Source: Cocos nucifera (taxonomy: Eukaryota; Streptophyta; Magnoliopsida; Arecales; Arecaceae). From it: 64,000 nt of DNA. The stretch covers positions 1-64,000 of the forward strand of contig QRFJ01005289.1 in NCBI GenBank assembly GCA_006176705.1, given 5' to 3'. The notes under the pieces were generated by a model. It ran no database searches. It saw nothing but the letters and a program-made list of their open reading frames with translations, and had not been told where the DNA came from. How positions within the stretch are numbered: position 1 is the stretch's first letter; each line of letters opens with the position of its first letter. A program made the position numbers and the translations under genes. Positions 33,118 through 45,788 of this stretch are shown piece after piece.

Positions 33118-33908
33118 TAACAACTTCCTTTATTTGGTCCTTCCTAGTCTTGGTTTTTGACCTAACTTGGACTCTGCATATCTCTTTATTTAAAGAAAAT
33201 TTTTTATTAAAATTTTTTTGGATTATAGACATTTTAGAGTCCTCTTTGGTGTGGAGAAATCATAGAGAAATTCATCTGGGTCTTTGAGATATTGAAAGCA
33301 CAAATTAGGGTGTCCAGAAAAAGAACAAAGAAGAAGAAGAGGGTCTTCTTCTATGATTTTTGTTCTAGATCTCTTCCTCCCATTTTGTGAGCTTTTGAGA
33401 GGTATCTCAGCATCACAAATCTTCCTCTTTTCTTTTGATATTTTGGAGTATTCATGTTTCGAAGAAGGAAGCATTGGATCAACCATCGAAGAGAGATCAA
33501 CATAGTGCTAGCATACTGTGTTGATTTCCTGCATTAGGATCTCTGATCGTATTCGTGGACTCATGTGGATGACTCCTAAAGGTCGGATGCATTTGCAACT
33601 CATGACTTCATCCTCAAGCCTGGATTAATAAGTTAGAATGTCTAACATGCTAAGGTAATAGATCTGATCTATTAACTTTATACCTGCATTTGATATAGTG
33701 TAGATCTAGGTTGATTTGATCATCCTTTTCTTTCTCATTTGATATTAATTTTTGATTTAATATCATACCTTGATCATATAATAGATATGAGATCTAGGTG
33801 TTTACATATTTATTTAAATAAATATTTAATTTATTTAAGTCTTTCACTACATGATCTTGAAAAAGTTTCAAGATCTACCCATGAAATCTTAGATCTAGTT
33901 TCTTCAAT

Positions 33909-33922
33909 TGGTATAAGAGCCA
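33909..33922 (+). other. B1 primer-binding site
   Basis: TGGTATAAGAGCCA, one change from the Met-tRNA site, two bases after the LTR end. Confidence 0.85.
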
Positions 33923-35817
33923 GGTTCTTGTTACATAATTATTGTGCATGTTTAGATTATTTCTTAGATCATATCTAATTTATAATCTAATTATTAAATT
34001 TAAAATTTTAAAAAAAAATTAGATCTCATGAACTGCCATAAGGTTGTCGTGCTGTAAGGTTTAACCCTTATAGTGAAAAGATTGTCCTAGTTCGTGATGA
34101 TCTGACTCTAATCATAAATTTATTAAATTTGATCTAATTTTATTTATGATTTAATAGTTTTAAAATAATTTTAGATCTAAAAATAAAATATTTTAGATTG
34201 CATGGACTATCATAAGGTTATCCTACTGTAAGGTTTATCTCTTATTGTGAATAGGTTGTCCTAGTACATGCTGATCTAAAATATTGATCATAAAATTTTA
34301 GATTAAATCTAAAAAGTTTTATGATCTAATTAAAAATATTTTAATTTAATTTCAATCATCATAAATGTGTTAGATTTGATCTAGGAAGATTTATAATTGA
34401 TTATTATTGAAATTATTTCAATTACATGTACCTATTTAGATTAGATCTAAAGTAGTTTTATGTTTATTTTTCTTGCATATTGATTATGATTCAAACATGC
34501 AACTTGGTTGATAGAACCATATTGTAAAAATATTTTACAAACATGAAAATTATTTTTAAAAAGCTGAACCCCAACCATCAGCCCAAAACTTAACTGAGAA
34601 TTAAGAAGTTGATTGATTAGGATCTAGGATTGTGAATTGAAGATCCTAAGACACAAATCATAACACATTGGGTTAAATGGGTTAGTGGGGATTAGGTCCA
34701 TTAATTGGGTTAGACCTAGGGTTAGATTGAAAAATGGACTTAATTAAAAAATTGACTAAATCTAATCAATTTTATCATAGATTAGGTCAAGGATTCTATA
34801 GATCAATTACAATAGATGTAGTTGGTTACGTCCATGTCTTTAAAAAAACCCAAGATGGACTTGATTTTTGACTATGCAGTCTAGCATGAACTATTAGATT
34901 GATCTAATTGAAACTAATTAAAGTAGTTGATGTCTAAGGTAAACCAGATCGGTGGTTTTTAATTGGTAGCCCGCTTACCTAGCTATTTCTGATGGTGTCT
35001 AAGGCAAGCTTTGGTAGACCCTCCCACCGATCGAACTTACCTAGCCTTTGGGTGAGATTATATTTTGATTGAATCACTTGATGAGCTAACCCATGTCAGC
35101 TAGGTAAAATAGTGTGACTGATTTAGATGCTCCTAAACAGCCTATTAGTAGTCTCCCTTAAGCTGACTTGATAAAGCTAGTGGGATGATCATGATAAGCT
35201 GGTTAATCTGATCTACTCACTTCTATAAATAAATCCTCTAAAATTATTAGGTCCCTAAAATAAAATAGTTATATGATAACTAGATCATAACCTCTCATTA
35301 CAGTAGATGATAATGGGTCTATCAGTTAGATAATCACCGGAGGCCCAAAGGCCTGGTGCTTATCGGTTGATGGAATTATCATTCATTATATGATCTCTTT
35401 GATACATCTATCTAAATGGTGGTCGGGTGGGCCAACCAAAATTGGGCCTGATCATTCATTGGTTAGATGGGCTAAGTATGGTCATGTTAATGGTTGAACC
35501 TAACTGGACCCTTTTCTGAGATGGCCAAAACCAACTGATCGGGGGCTAGGACAAAATTTAATTACTAAAAATTATTTACAGAAATAATTGGTTATGAACC
35601 TACCATTAGATGTACATGGGTTGGCCAACCAAAGTTGGACTCGTGTGTAGTATATGTAGATTCTAGTACCCACTAAGAAATTAGGATAATTCCTCGAATT
35701 GAAGGTAGAGGCTACTAATTCGAATAAAATAGTAGAAGAAACCTTTTGATTAAAGTCCAAATCTTTAGGTTTAATAAATTAAATACTAATTAGGTTTTGA
35801 TTTTTCTTTGTGCAGAC
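33923..35817 (+). other. B1 long non-coding leader
   Basis: 1.9 kb between primer site and gag with no convincing frame. It parallels the B2 leader (56961-58706), and short blocks also occur in the leader of element C. Two related blocks of about 90 bases, 34021-34106 and 34191-34281 (both with CCATAAGGTT or TCATAAGGTT, CTGTAAGGTTTA and TTGTCCTAGT), form a direct repeat; B2 has one such block near 57057-57145. Confidence 0.7.
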
Positions 35818-36630
35818 ATGGTCACTTCACTATTGCTTCGATCATTATTGGACAATGATAAGTTGGTGGGATCCAACTTTGGTAGCTAGTATCAAAACTT
35901 GAAGATTGTCCTGGATCATGAACGAATCCTATATGTGCTGACAGATCCCGCACTTGAGGAGCCAGCTGCCAATGCACATGAAATAGTCAGAGATACTTAT
36001 CGAAAGTGACTCAGTGATTGAACCACGGTGTGCTACATTATGCTGGCTGCGATGAGCAATGAATTCAATCATAGGTTTGAGACAGCTCAGCCAAATGAAA
36101 TACTCCAAGTGTTGGAGGATTCTTTCGGCACACTCGATGATGTTGAGAGGCATGAGACTAGTTGCACCATCTTCAATGCCACAATGCAGGATGGAGCCTC
36201 TGTCACTGATCATGTACTATACATGATCGAGTTGATAGAGTGCTTGAGCAAACTCGGCTTTTCCTTGCATGAACAACTTGGAAAAGATGCAATGCTGAAC
36301 TCGCTGCCAAAGTCCTATCTCCCTTTTCTTACTCATTACAGGATGACAAAGCATGAAGTAAACTACCATGGCTTATTGGGGTTACTTCAGAACTTTGAGA
36401 AGGATCACCAGCTCCATAAAGAGTCAGTGAACTTAGTGGGAGGTTCGTCTTCTGCTTCTCGACCCTTTAGGAAAGGAAAGAAGAACAAGAAGAAGAAAAC
36501 AATGAAGATACAAGTTTAGGCTGGGACATTAGTGCAGGGCCAGACTAGGAAGGTCAAGCCTGATAAGGGTCAAGCTAAATGCTTATTTTGCAAGAAGTGG
36601 GGGCACTGGAAGAGGAACTATCCTTAGTAT
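35818..36630 (+). pseudogene. B1 gag relic
   Basis: Starts at ATG 35818, same place as B2 gag. The N-terminus LLRSLLDNDKLVGSNFG is followed by a stop at 35887-35889. The frame 36028-36519 keeps the copia capsid: SFGTLDDVERHETSC, DGASVTDHVLYMIELIE, LTHYRMTKHEVNYHGLL and the basic tail FRKGKKNKKKK. A nucleocapsid knuckle follows near 36577 (CLFCKKWGHWKRNYP, last Cys to Tyr). Confidence 0.85.
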
Positions 36631-38100
36631 ATTGCCTACCTTATCCCGAACAAGTAGAGAAAGAATCAAGCTATTGTCGGGCAAGTTATTTATATGATAA
36701 CTCCTTGCAATTTCTCTATTTGTGATATTACTAACTGGGTATTGGATACCGATAGCCCTTACCATATTTGCAATTTGTTGCAGGGATTACAGGTCAGTAG
36801 AAGATTCGAGCAAGGCGAAAGATTCCTGAATGTTGGAGATGGAAGATCAGTTCTAGTTTTAGCTTTAGAAATTTTGAAACTTGTATTTGAATCTCATATC
36901 TTTTTTCTTAGTGATTGTCATTTCTGTCCTAGTTTCTTTTTAAATATCATTTCTGTAGGTCTTTTGGCCATGAACAATTATGAAATTTCAATAAAGAAAT
37001 GAGTTTGAAATATCGTTGTGAATGGTGTTACTGCTTTCTATGGTAATTTGATAATGGTGTATATATGTTATCACAACCTGTTAATGTAGTCTATTCTATT
37101 GGCAAGCACCCTAGATTAGATAGTGTATCAGATATCTACTTATGGCACTTTAGGCTAGATCATATAAATAAGAACAGGATAAATAGGTGGGCTCAAGAGG
37201 AAATCCTCGAAGTCAGTGATTGTGAATCACTTCCAACCTGTGAGTCCTGTCTTCTTGGTAAAATAACCAAGTCATCTTTTACTAAAAAAGGTGAGAGAGC
37301 TAATGAACTCTTAGGTCTAGTACATACTGATGTATATGGACCAATGAGCACAAGTGCAAGAGGTGAATATGTCTAGATCATCACTTTCACTGATGATCTA
37401 TCTAAATATGGATATGTCTATCTGATGAAACATAAGTCAGATTCTTTTGAAATGTTCAAACGATTCCAAAGTAAAGTAGAAAAATAAACTGAAAAGAATA
37501 TTAAAACACTTCAGTCTGACTGAGGAGGAGAATACCTTTCTGGTGAGTTTCTCACATATCTAGGAGAGAATGAGATTCTCTCCTAATGGACTCCTCCTGG
37601 AACACCATAGCATAATGGTGTGTCTGAAAGGAGGAATCGGACTCTGTTAGACATGATCCGATCCATGATGAAATTTGCTAGCTTATCAATATCCTTCTAG
37701 GGATATGCACTCGAATTGGCTTGTTATCTATTAAATAGGATTCTAAGTCTGTAGTTAAAACCCCATATGAGATATGGATAGGGCATAAGCCAGCACTTTC
37801 ACACCTTAGGATTTGGGGGTGCCCGGCTTATGTCAAACGGTTAGTTACAGACAAACTTGGACTTAGGTCTAACAAGTGTACATTCATAGGATAGCCAAAA
37901 GAGACCAAAGGATACTATTTCTACCATGCTGATAAACAAATGATGTTCGTCAGTCTTAGGACAACCTTTTTGGAAAAGAAATTCCTTGGTGAAGGAACTG
38001 TTGCCTCTAAGGTTGAACTTGATGAAGTTCAATAGATAGAAAGTCCGACACAGAATGTTGATCCTAAGTCAGATTTGATCATATCAGATCCAAAGCCTAG
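36631..38100 (+). pseudogene. B1 protease and integrase relic
   Basis: Protease: NWVLDTDSPYHICN near 36733-36774 keeps the catalytic Asp (36745-36747), but the following Gly is Asp. Frame 37065-37376 has the pre-integrase zinc region (LWHFRLDHINKNR, CESCLLGKITKSSF) and the first catalytic Asp (LVHTDVYGPM). The core goes on after a stop: TDDLSKYGYVYLMKHKSDSF, LQSD, a degraded PPGTP..NGVSERRNRTLLDM. Stops at 37374-37376, near 37486, 37521 and beyond. Confidence 0.85.
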
Positions 38101-39783
38101 TGAACCCGCACCATTAAGGTGATCCGATAGAGTACCGCGCCATCCGGATAGATACTATGGATTCTTGGTCTAGGATGGTGATTCCATCGAACTCGATGAG
38201 AATGATGAGGATCCGATCACTTATATGGATGCGATACAGAGATCTGACTGTGAGAAATGGCTAGAAGGCATGAGATCTGAAATAGATTCCATGAAGGTCA
38301 ATGATGTATGGACATTAGTTGACCCACCTGTTGGGGTTAAATCCATTGGATGTAAATGGGTATTCAAATGAAAAAGAGGCATAGACAGAAAGGTGGAGAC
38401 CTACAAAGTCCATCTGATTGTCAAGGGGTATCGTCAACATTATGGTATTGATTATGACGAGACATTCTTCCCAGTGGCAATGCTTAAATCCATTCGGATA
38501 ATGCTTGCAATAGCTGCACACCTAGACTATAAGATCTGGCAGATGGATATAAAGATGGCTTTCCTAAATGAAAAGCTAATCGAAGAGGTGTATATGATAC
38601 AATCTGAGGGGTTCACATCTATAGATGAGTCCAAGGTGTGTAGGCTTTAGAGATCTATTTATGGATTAAAGCAAGCATCTTGGAGTTGGAACATGTGTTT
38701 TGATAAAGTGATTAGAATATATGGTTTTATTAAGAACAGAGAAGAATCCTACATTTACAAATAGGCAAATGGTCCGACAGTGGTATTCTTTATTTTGTAT
38801 GTGGATGACATTCTCTTAATCAGAAATGACATCCCCGCAATATAAGGAATAAAAGTCTGATTGTCATCACAGTTCTCCATGAAGGAGTTGGGTAAAGCAT
38901 CTTACATCCTAGGGATGATGATCTATAGGGATAGATCTAAAAGGTTGCTTGGTATGTCCCAATCCATATATATAAAAACTATGCTGAAGAGGTTCATCAT
39001 AAAGAATTTCAAAAAGGGCTATCTTCTGATAGGCCAAGAAATTTCTCTCTCTAAGAAGAATTGTCTGACAACTCCTAAAGAGAGAGAGCATATGAGTAGA
39101 ATTTCATATGCTTCGATAGTGGGGTCTATTATGTTTGCAATGATATGTATGAGATCAGACGTGGCATACTCCCTAGGAGTAGTGAGTAGATACCAATCTG
39201 ACCCTGGAGAAAATCATTGAAAGATGGTTAAAACCATCCTTAAGTTTTTGAGAAATACTAAGAACCAATGGTTGGTTTATGGTGAGTCAGATCTGAAGCT
39301 TGTGGGATTTACAAACTCCAGCTTTCAATCTGACCATGATGATGGTAAAAGTGTGTCAAGGTATATCTTTACTCTAAATGGTGGAGCCATCTACTGAAAA
39401 GATTTCAAGCAGCATACAGTGGCTGACTCTATTTATGAAGCAGAGTACATGGCAGTATCAGATGCAGCAAAGGAAGCTGTGTGGCTAAGGAAGTTCATCA
39501 CCAAGCTCGAAGTAGCATCTCTATTGATGGTCCAATCCTGCTCTACTGTGATAGCACTGGCGCCATAGCTCAAGCAAAGGAACCGAAGGCACACTAGTGG
39601 ACAAAGCATATTCTACGCTGCTTCCATTTGGTCCATGAAATTGTGGATCATGATGACGTTGACCTTCAGAAAATTGACTAAAAGGAGAACCTAGCCGATC
39701 CCTTCACTTAAACCCTTGCAATCAAGGAGTTTGACAACCATAGGTCGAAGATGGGTATTAGATACTGTGCCGAGTGGCTTTAG
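38101..39783 (+). pseudogene. B1 reverse transcriptase and RNase H relic
   Basis: Motifs in order: VWTLVDPPVGVKSIGCKWVFK, YKVHLIVKGYRQHYGIDYDETF, IWQMDIKMAFLNEKLIEEVYM (first catalytic Asp), SIYGLKQAS, LYVDDILLI with YVDD at 38798-38809, FSMKELGKASYILGMMIYRDR, ISYASIVGSIMFAM, then RNase H (LVGFTNSSFQSDHDDGKS, YEAEYMAVSDAAKEAVWLRKFI). Stops at 38369, 38648 and 38762 and frameshifts after 39520 break it. It runs to the 3' LTR without a spacer gene. Confidence 0.88.
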
Positions 39784-39796
39784 GACAAGTGAAAGT

Positions 39797-42276
39797 TGTT
39801 GAAAATTATGTCCCAAAGCCAACCATCAGTCTGTTGATGGTTGAGATATTATAATTAATTTATTAATTAATAAAAAATATTTTAGCATTTTTTTTTATCA
39901 TAAATTTACATCTTCTAATAAACTTAATTATTGTGATGAAGTCCTTAGGACTATTTAGTTTCGATAAAGAGAAGATTTATCGATTAGTCATTAAATTTGT
40001 TCACGACCAAATGATAGGCAGTTAATTAGGATGACAACATCTATCGAGTATAGGTTGCTATATGCCATATAGGTTGGTTGTCCTCTTAACTAAGGTGTAT
40101 AGATACACTAGTATGGCATATTGGTGAGATGTATGGATACATCATCACCCTAAACGTGACCAACTCCAGAGCATTCTACTATCGAGAATGTCTCTGATGG
40201 GATACAGGTATAAGTATCCCATAAACCTAAGATCACCTCAGTGACTTGCAAGCAACTCACTGTGCTTTGGTACCAAACTAATTGAATTTCTAATTCAGCA
40301 ATGGTAGGCTTCTGGGCATAGTCAAGTACTTGTGAAGTCAGAGTGTGATCAAGATGGAATTGACCACTCCAAGAGTTGGAGAAGAATGTATCACTATATT
40401 TCAATATAGCAAAACCTTATCTAGGATAATCCATCAGATGGATTTGATATTTTAAAATATAATGTGGACAATCTGATCAGAGTTGATAGTTGAACTCTGA
40501 GGTGTCCTACCAGCATTATGGTCAACGGGATGAATTATATGGAAACTATATTCGCATGGGTTTTAAGGATGGTGTTCTACAACTTTCGACCTATCCGATC
40601 GTCGACTATCATTGCTAGATGGTTACTTCAATTGGTACAAGAATTTATTTCTATGCTACCGACTTAGGGTCGGACCTAATGAGGTCATACACATTAGAGT
40701 TCACATTTCGATCGGATGGTTGATCAGCAATTTAGAATCATTTTAGGGTTAAACAATCAATACGATTAATGTTTGACCTAGTGCAAGTGTTACAGGAAGA
40801 TTGATTAGCAATTTGATTGCTAATTAGCTTAATTTAACTAAGCTAGAAGGCTAAGATTAAGTCTAATTAAATATGATTTAATTAGATTTAGTTTGGGCTT
40901 GATTGGATCAAGTTCAATTGGCTTATTGGATAAGTCAAGTGCAAGGAAGAACTAGTCCTGGCCTAACTAGGACTCGGGTCAACCCAATTTTTTAATTTAA
41001 TTCAAAAATTAAATTAAAATTAAATCTAATTTAATTTAATTTAATTAAGTTCTTAAATGGGTTAGGACATTATTTAATTAGATTGGTTTACTATTATTTT
41101 TATTTGGTTAAATGACCTTGTTTGACCAAGTCAAAATAGGAGTCCTAGTGTGACTAGGACTTCCGATTCCTTGCGCCACCTAATCCTCACGCCCCATCCC
41201 TTTCTCTTTGTATTTTTATGTGAATAATCTCCATGCCCGAAGGTTTCTCATGCCTCCATTCTCTTTTTCTTTTTCTCATATGGAAGTTTGTTGGAAGATC
41301 AAGTCAAAAGTGGAATTAATTTTGCTTAAGGATTCTATGAGATAGAATCCTTGTCAACCAAAACTCTTCCCATAAGTGTGCCGACCCATCCTTCTTTATT
41401 TTCTTTAATTTTCATGGTAAAAGAGGACTTTTTCATGTGCCCCCTTTTCTGGTCCATGGGAGAAAAAAAGGTGGGGCTGCCCAAGAGTTGGGCGCCCCAA
41501 CAACTTCCCTTATTTGGTCCTTCCTAGTCTAGGTTTTTGACCTAACTTGGACTCTGCATATCTCTTTATTTAAAGAAAATTTTTGACTAAAATTTTCATG
41601 AATTGTAGACATTTGAGAGGGTAGAAAAATTAGAAAAAAATTTATTTGGGTCTTGGAGATATTGAAAGCACAAATCAGGGTGTCTATAAAAAGAACAAAG
41701 AAGAAGAAGAGGATCTTCTTCTAGGATTTTTGTTCCAAATCTCTTCCTCCCTTTTTTTGAGCTTTTGAGAGGTGTCTCAGCATTACAAATCATTTTCTTT
41801 TCTTTTGATATTTTAGAGTATTCATATTTCAAAGAACAAAGAATCGGATCAACCGTCGAAGAGAGACCAGCACAGTGCTAGCATACTGTGCTGATTTCCT
41901 GCATCAGGATCTCTGATCGTTTTCATGGGCTCATGTAGATGACTCATAGAGGTCAGACTTGTGTGTGGCTTATAACTCCATCCTCAAGCCTGGATCAGTA
42001 AGTTAGAACATCTAACTTACTTAGATAATAGATCTGATCTATTAACTTCATACCTGCATTTGATATAGTGTTGATCTAGATTGATGTGATCAAGATTTTT
42101 TTTCTTATTTGATTTTAATTTTTGATTTAACATCATACCTTGATCATGAAATAAATCTGAGATCTATGTGTTTATATATTTGTTTAAATAAATATTTAAT
42201 TTATTTAAGTCTTTCACTACATGATCTTGAAAAAGTTTCAAGATTTATCCATGAAATCCTAGATCTGGTTCCTTCA
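39797..42276 (+). repeat. B1 3' LTR
   Basis: TGTTGAAAATTATG ... GGTTCCTTCA, 2480 bases, preceded by the purine-rich GGACAAGTGAAAG. It carries the hairpin at 41474-41497 and TATTTAAA at 41567-41574. Followed by the target duplication TAAAT. Confidence 0.92.
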
Positions 42277-42281
42277 TAAAT

Positions 42282-43516
42282 AATCAGAGGTCTTCTTTGG
42301 TTGATATTCTTGTTAAGTCTACTTTCTTAGCTTTGATTTTTTCTTGGCTTGAATTTGGATTTGATAGTTTAGCTTTGGTCATGATTTTAACTTTGGCTCT
42401 GCTATGATTTTAATTTCAACTTAGTCATGATTTTAACTTCAGCTTGATCATGATTTTAACTTCAGCTTATCCTTGATTCTAACCTTGGCTTGGTCTGGGA
42501 TTAACCTCAGATTGGTTTGAGTTCTATCCTTAGCTTCTTGAACATAGTCTTGATTAACTTTGGATGCGGCCTCAATTTTGGTGTCTTATGGCCCTGCGAG
42601 AAGAAGAAGAAAAAAGATAATGGATAGAAGTTTAAAAGTCTCTTACCATAAATTCTCCATTGGGGAGACCTTGAGTTCTATTTGACTACCCTGGTTCAGA
42701 TCAGACTTTGTGTTTTCCTTTTTCTTCTTCTTCTTCTCTTTTTTTTGTATTAACTTGACTTCGATGGGTGAAATTCATAGGACTACATGCGGAGGTCGTA
42801 GCTTTTTTACGAGTGGTTCTAAGGTTGCTCTAAGTCAACATTGGCGTTGTTTGATGCGAGTTGTGCATGAGCGAACTTTGAAAAAGGTTGAATGGATGCA
42901 TGCATGGGGGATTTCAGTTGCGTTTGGAGTGCATGGACCTTGCGAGGACCTCGAGAGCTGCTTGGTGGTAGGTTCGGCCGCTCCGAAGGTGCACGAACCT
43001 TGATTCCATCATGGCAAGTTTGTCCACATCAAGGCACGTGGGGAGAGGGTCAACTAGTTGGCCTCTTCTTTCCTTCTCTTCTCATTCTTTTCTTTTTCTT
43101 CTCTCCACTTTTTTTTTGTTGGAGATCGACACCACCTAAGATCATGAAGGAGGATCTCATTGCAGGTTGTGCAAGAGGGAAGATCAGCTGGAGATCAGTC
43201 GGAGGAGTCGCAATGCACAAGGAAGGAGATGAGATGCATAGGAGAGAAGCTCGATTGTAGGGCGCTGACTTCTCCTTCTTCTTCTATTTTGTTTATATTT
43301 TATTTTTTATTTTTTTGGGAGATTGGTGCTGCTTGGGATTGTGAAGGAGGACCTTGTCATGAGTTGTGTGAGAGGAAAGATCAACTGGAGATCGATCAAA
43401 GGAGTCACGATGTGCAAGGAAGGAAGGAGATGAGACACGCAGGAGAGAAGCTCGACTGTAGGGAATAGGCTTATCCTTCTTCTTCTATTTTATTTTTTTA
43501 TTTTTTTGGGAGATCG
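42282..43516 (-). repeat. X internal segment between B1 and C, with tandem repeats
   Basis: Resumes the X repeat broken at 31354. Near 42370-42490 a short unit with ATGATTTTAACTTCAGCTT repeats at roughly 30-base spacing. From about 43122 a unit of about 190 bases (GGAGATCGACACC ... AGCTCGATTGTAGGG plus a T-rich tail) is tandemly repeated: second unit near 43317, third cut by C at 43516 and resumed at 53895. The short open frames here follow the repeats and resemble no protein I know. Confidence 0.7.
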
Positions 43517-45788
43517 TGAAGGAAAAATCCTATTTTTCTTGCATAAGATCATTTAGATCTGATTAGATCAAAAGAAATATTTTAAAATCTTTTCTTTTAT
43601 GATCATAATCAAATCTGAGACATCTCAGATCTGATCCTTTAATATCTGATATTAAGATTAAAATAAAATTAAATCTAATTTAATTTCATACCTTATTTTG
43701 GATAATCAGATTATCCTATGATGATCTTGATCTATCTTGAGATTCTGGAAGGAGTCACGCACGCACCTGGCCTCTATCGGTATCCATTTGGATAGGATTT
43801 GGACATCTTCTCCTCATGAATTTTTTTTTTTGAAGATCAAATCTGGATATGATCTAAAGAATCTTCAAAATAATTTGAGAAGGCTACTTGTCCGTCTCAC
43901 AAACACCATTGTGTAGATGCTGAAATCTTCTCAATATTAATTGGATCTTCTTCTTAGATTTATTTCAAACCATTAGCACATAGAAGAAGGGAAGAGAGAG
44001 GATCAGAAAGGGAATGGAAGATGGAAGGAGTGGGAGCCTTTTGGGCATGGGAAAATATTTCTTACGTTTTATCAATATGGTGTGAGAAGGGTTTTTTTAT
44101 GTTATGCACCATCTAAGACTCCTAAGTGATCAAGCAACTTGTTTGCCAGATTACATAAGACTCCTACTTGATAGCCCACATCCCAAAACTAGTCTTCAAC
44201 AAGTTAGGTCATCCAAAACACTTCCCAATGTGGCATGAAGAAAGGATGAGGAGGAGTCCATGGCGCATGGGACTCCTCCTTTCAAGAGTTTGATCCAAAA
44301 TAAACTCTATCATAACTCAATCAAAACTTTATCATAAATCATGAAATATGGCACATCCATAGCATATCTCGAGTCCTACCACATATCCAAAAATTAGAGC
44401 AAACTAATTTCTAGAGAATTTTTTAAAAGTCTCTGATCAGGTGACCCTCAATTGTCTCAGTTAGGTCAACTTTTGATCCTAGTCCAATTTGACTATGAAT
44501 GGATTTAATTTATACAATTAATCTAACCTGAACTTATTCTAGTTAGATGAAAATAAATCCATTCAAAATATAGAAGTAAATCAAATCAAATTTAACTCAG
44601 TTACAATGAATCAGAAAGATTACAGAAGGAGAAAGTCAGGCTCAATCATGTGCTAGCATGATTACCTTGAACCTGATTGGATCGAATCCAAATCAATCAA
44701 ACTGGATTAGCTCAATTGATGACATCTAAATCTAAACCCTTATTCTTGTGACCTAGTTAGATTCAGTTTTATATGGTAATGAGATATGTCGAGATCTTTA
44801 TCATCGACATCATCGAAACACCTTTCAATGGACCAGAACTTTTTTGATTCATATAATTAGAATGATTGATTAACAAAATCATTTTAATCGCTTCCAAAAT
44901 CTACTAGTGATACCTAGTAGTGTATGATGGCAACCCATCAAAACTAAAAGTGAACCTCTTAGTGTAGTTACCTGTGTGATTGGATTCTTCTATCTTGAGC
45001 CTCGACAGGATTAGGGTTAAGATGAACTCGTCAAACCCAATGTCTATCATATGAATTAATCATTCAATTCAAGTCCAATGTAAAAACCTAATAGAAACTC
45101 ATTTTATCATATTCACACTGCCATGGCCATAGGCTTATGGACTCAATCTCATGATTATCATAGGGCTACTCCTCATCTATTGAGGTAGATAGATCCCCTA
45201 TTGGTGGATTCCAATTCCTACAATGAAGATGCTATAGTCAATATACACCTTAGGATTTCGAATGGCTAGAAAGTTGAGTGATGGTGTATTCAAACTATAA
45301 CACTCTCAAGGTAAACTACTGATACACCTCAGATCAAAGAACCATACACACAACTACAGCATCGAGTCAGTCATCGATGAAAAGGTAGAATTTTTTATGA
45401 CTGCTCGAGATGATCACACTCAGTGCCCTCATTCTTTAACGAGTACCTACACTCTTGCTCCAATATCTCTACACCATAGACTGAAGACACGTCTATCTTA
45501 ATAAAGCGATCGTACACCAACCTTTCAGATCGATCACCATCCTCGTGATGATCCAATGGTCAGGAGTAGTTTATAAGTTAATTATGAAAATTCATGTCTT
45601 AAATTTTTAACTCTTGAAAATATGAATTATCATTACCACTAACTCAAAGGATGTATCACAAATACTTTTAAATACACACTATGATAGAAAATAATTTCTT
45701 TTTTAATTTATAGTCAAAATTATAAAATTGCCCTTAGAAGTTTATTACAAGTGATAGCCAATCTGACTTTTAGGGCATACATCTAACA
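43517..45788 (-). repeat. C 3' LTR
   Basis: Plus-strand TGAAGGAAAAATCC ... ACATCTAACA. The purine tract (plus-strand CTCCCACTTGACC) lies immediately beyond 45788. Confidence 0.92.

Larger units (their letters stand above)
31355..33906 (+). repeat. B1 5' LTR
   Basis: TATTGAAAATTATG ... GTTTCTTCA; the start has TA where the 3' LTR has TG. It is 72 bases longer than the 3' LTR, essentially because of the 78-base duplication at 32954-33109. TATA-like box TATTTAAA at 33187-33194. Confidence 0.9.
31355..42276 (+). mobile_element. Full-length copia element B1 (family B)
   Basis: 10.9-kb Ty1/copia element with long LTRs (2552 and 2480 bases), flanked by the perfect duplication TAAAT (31350-31354 and 42277-42281). 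It contains primer site, a 1.9-kb leader, gag, protease, integrase, reverse transcriptase and RNase H in copia order and a purine tract before the 3' LTR. All frames carry multiple stops. By eye the first 75 bases of the two LTRs differ at about eight positions, so the insertion is old. It sits inside the tandem repeats of X. Confidence 0.93.

Noticed and set aside
32883..33287. 134-codon frame with an internal protein repeat
   Set aside because: The repeat is the 78-base duplication of the B1 5' LTR; the 3' LTR has no such frame.
42710..43468. Overlapping frames with poly-Phe runs as host gene exons
   Set aside because: The runs come from CTT/T-rich tracts and the rest follows the 190-base tandem unit of X.
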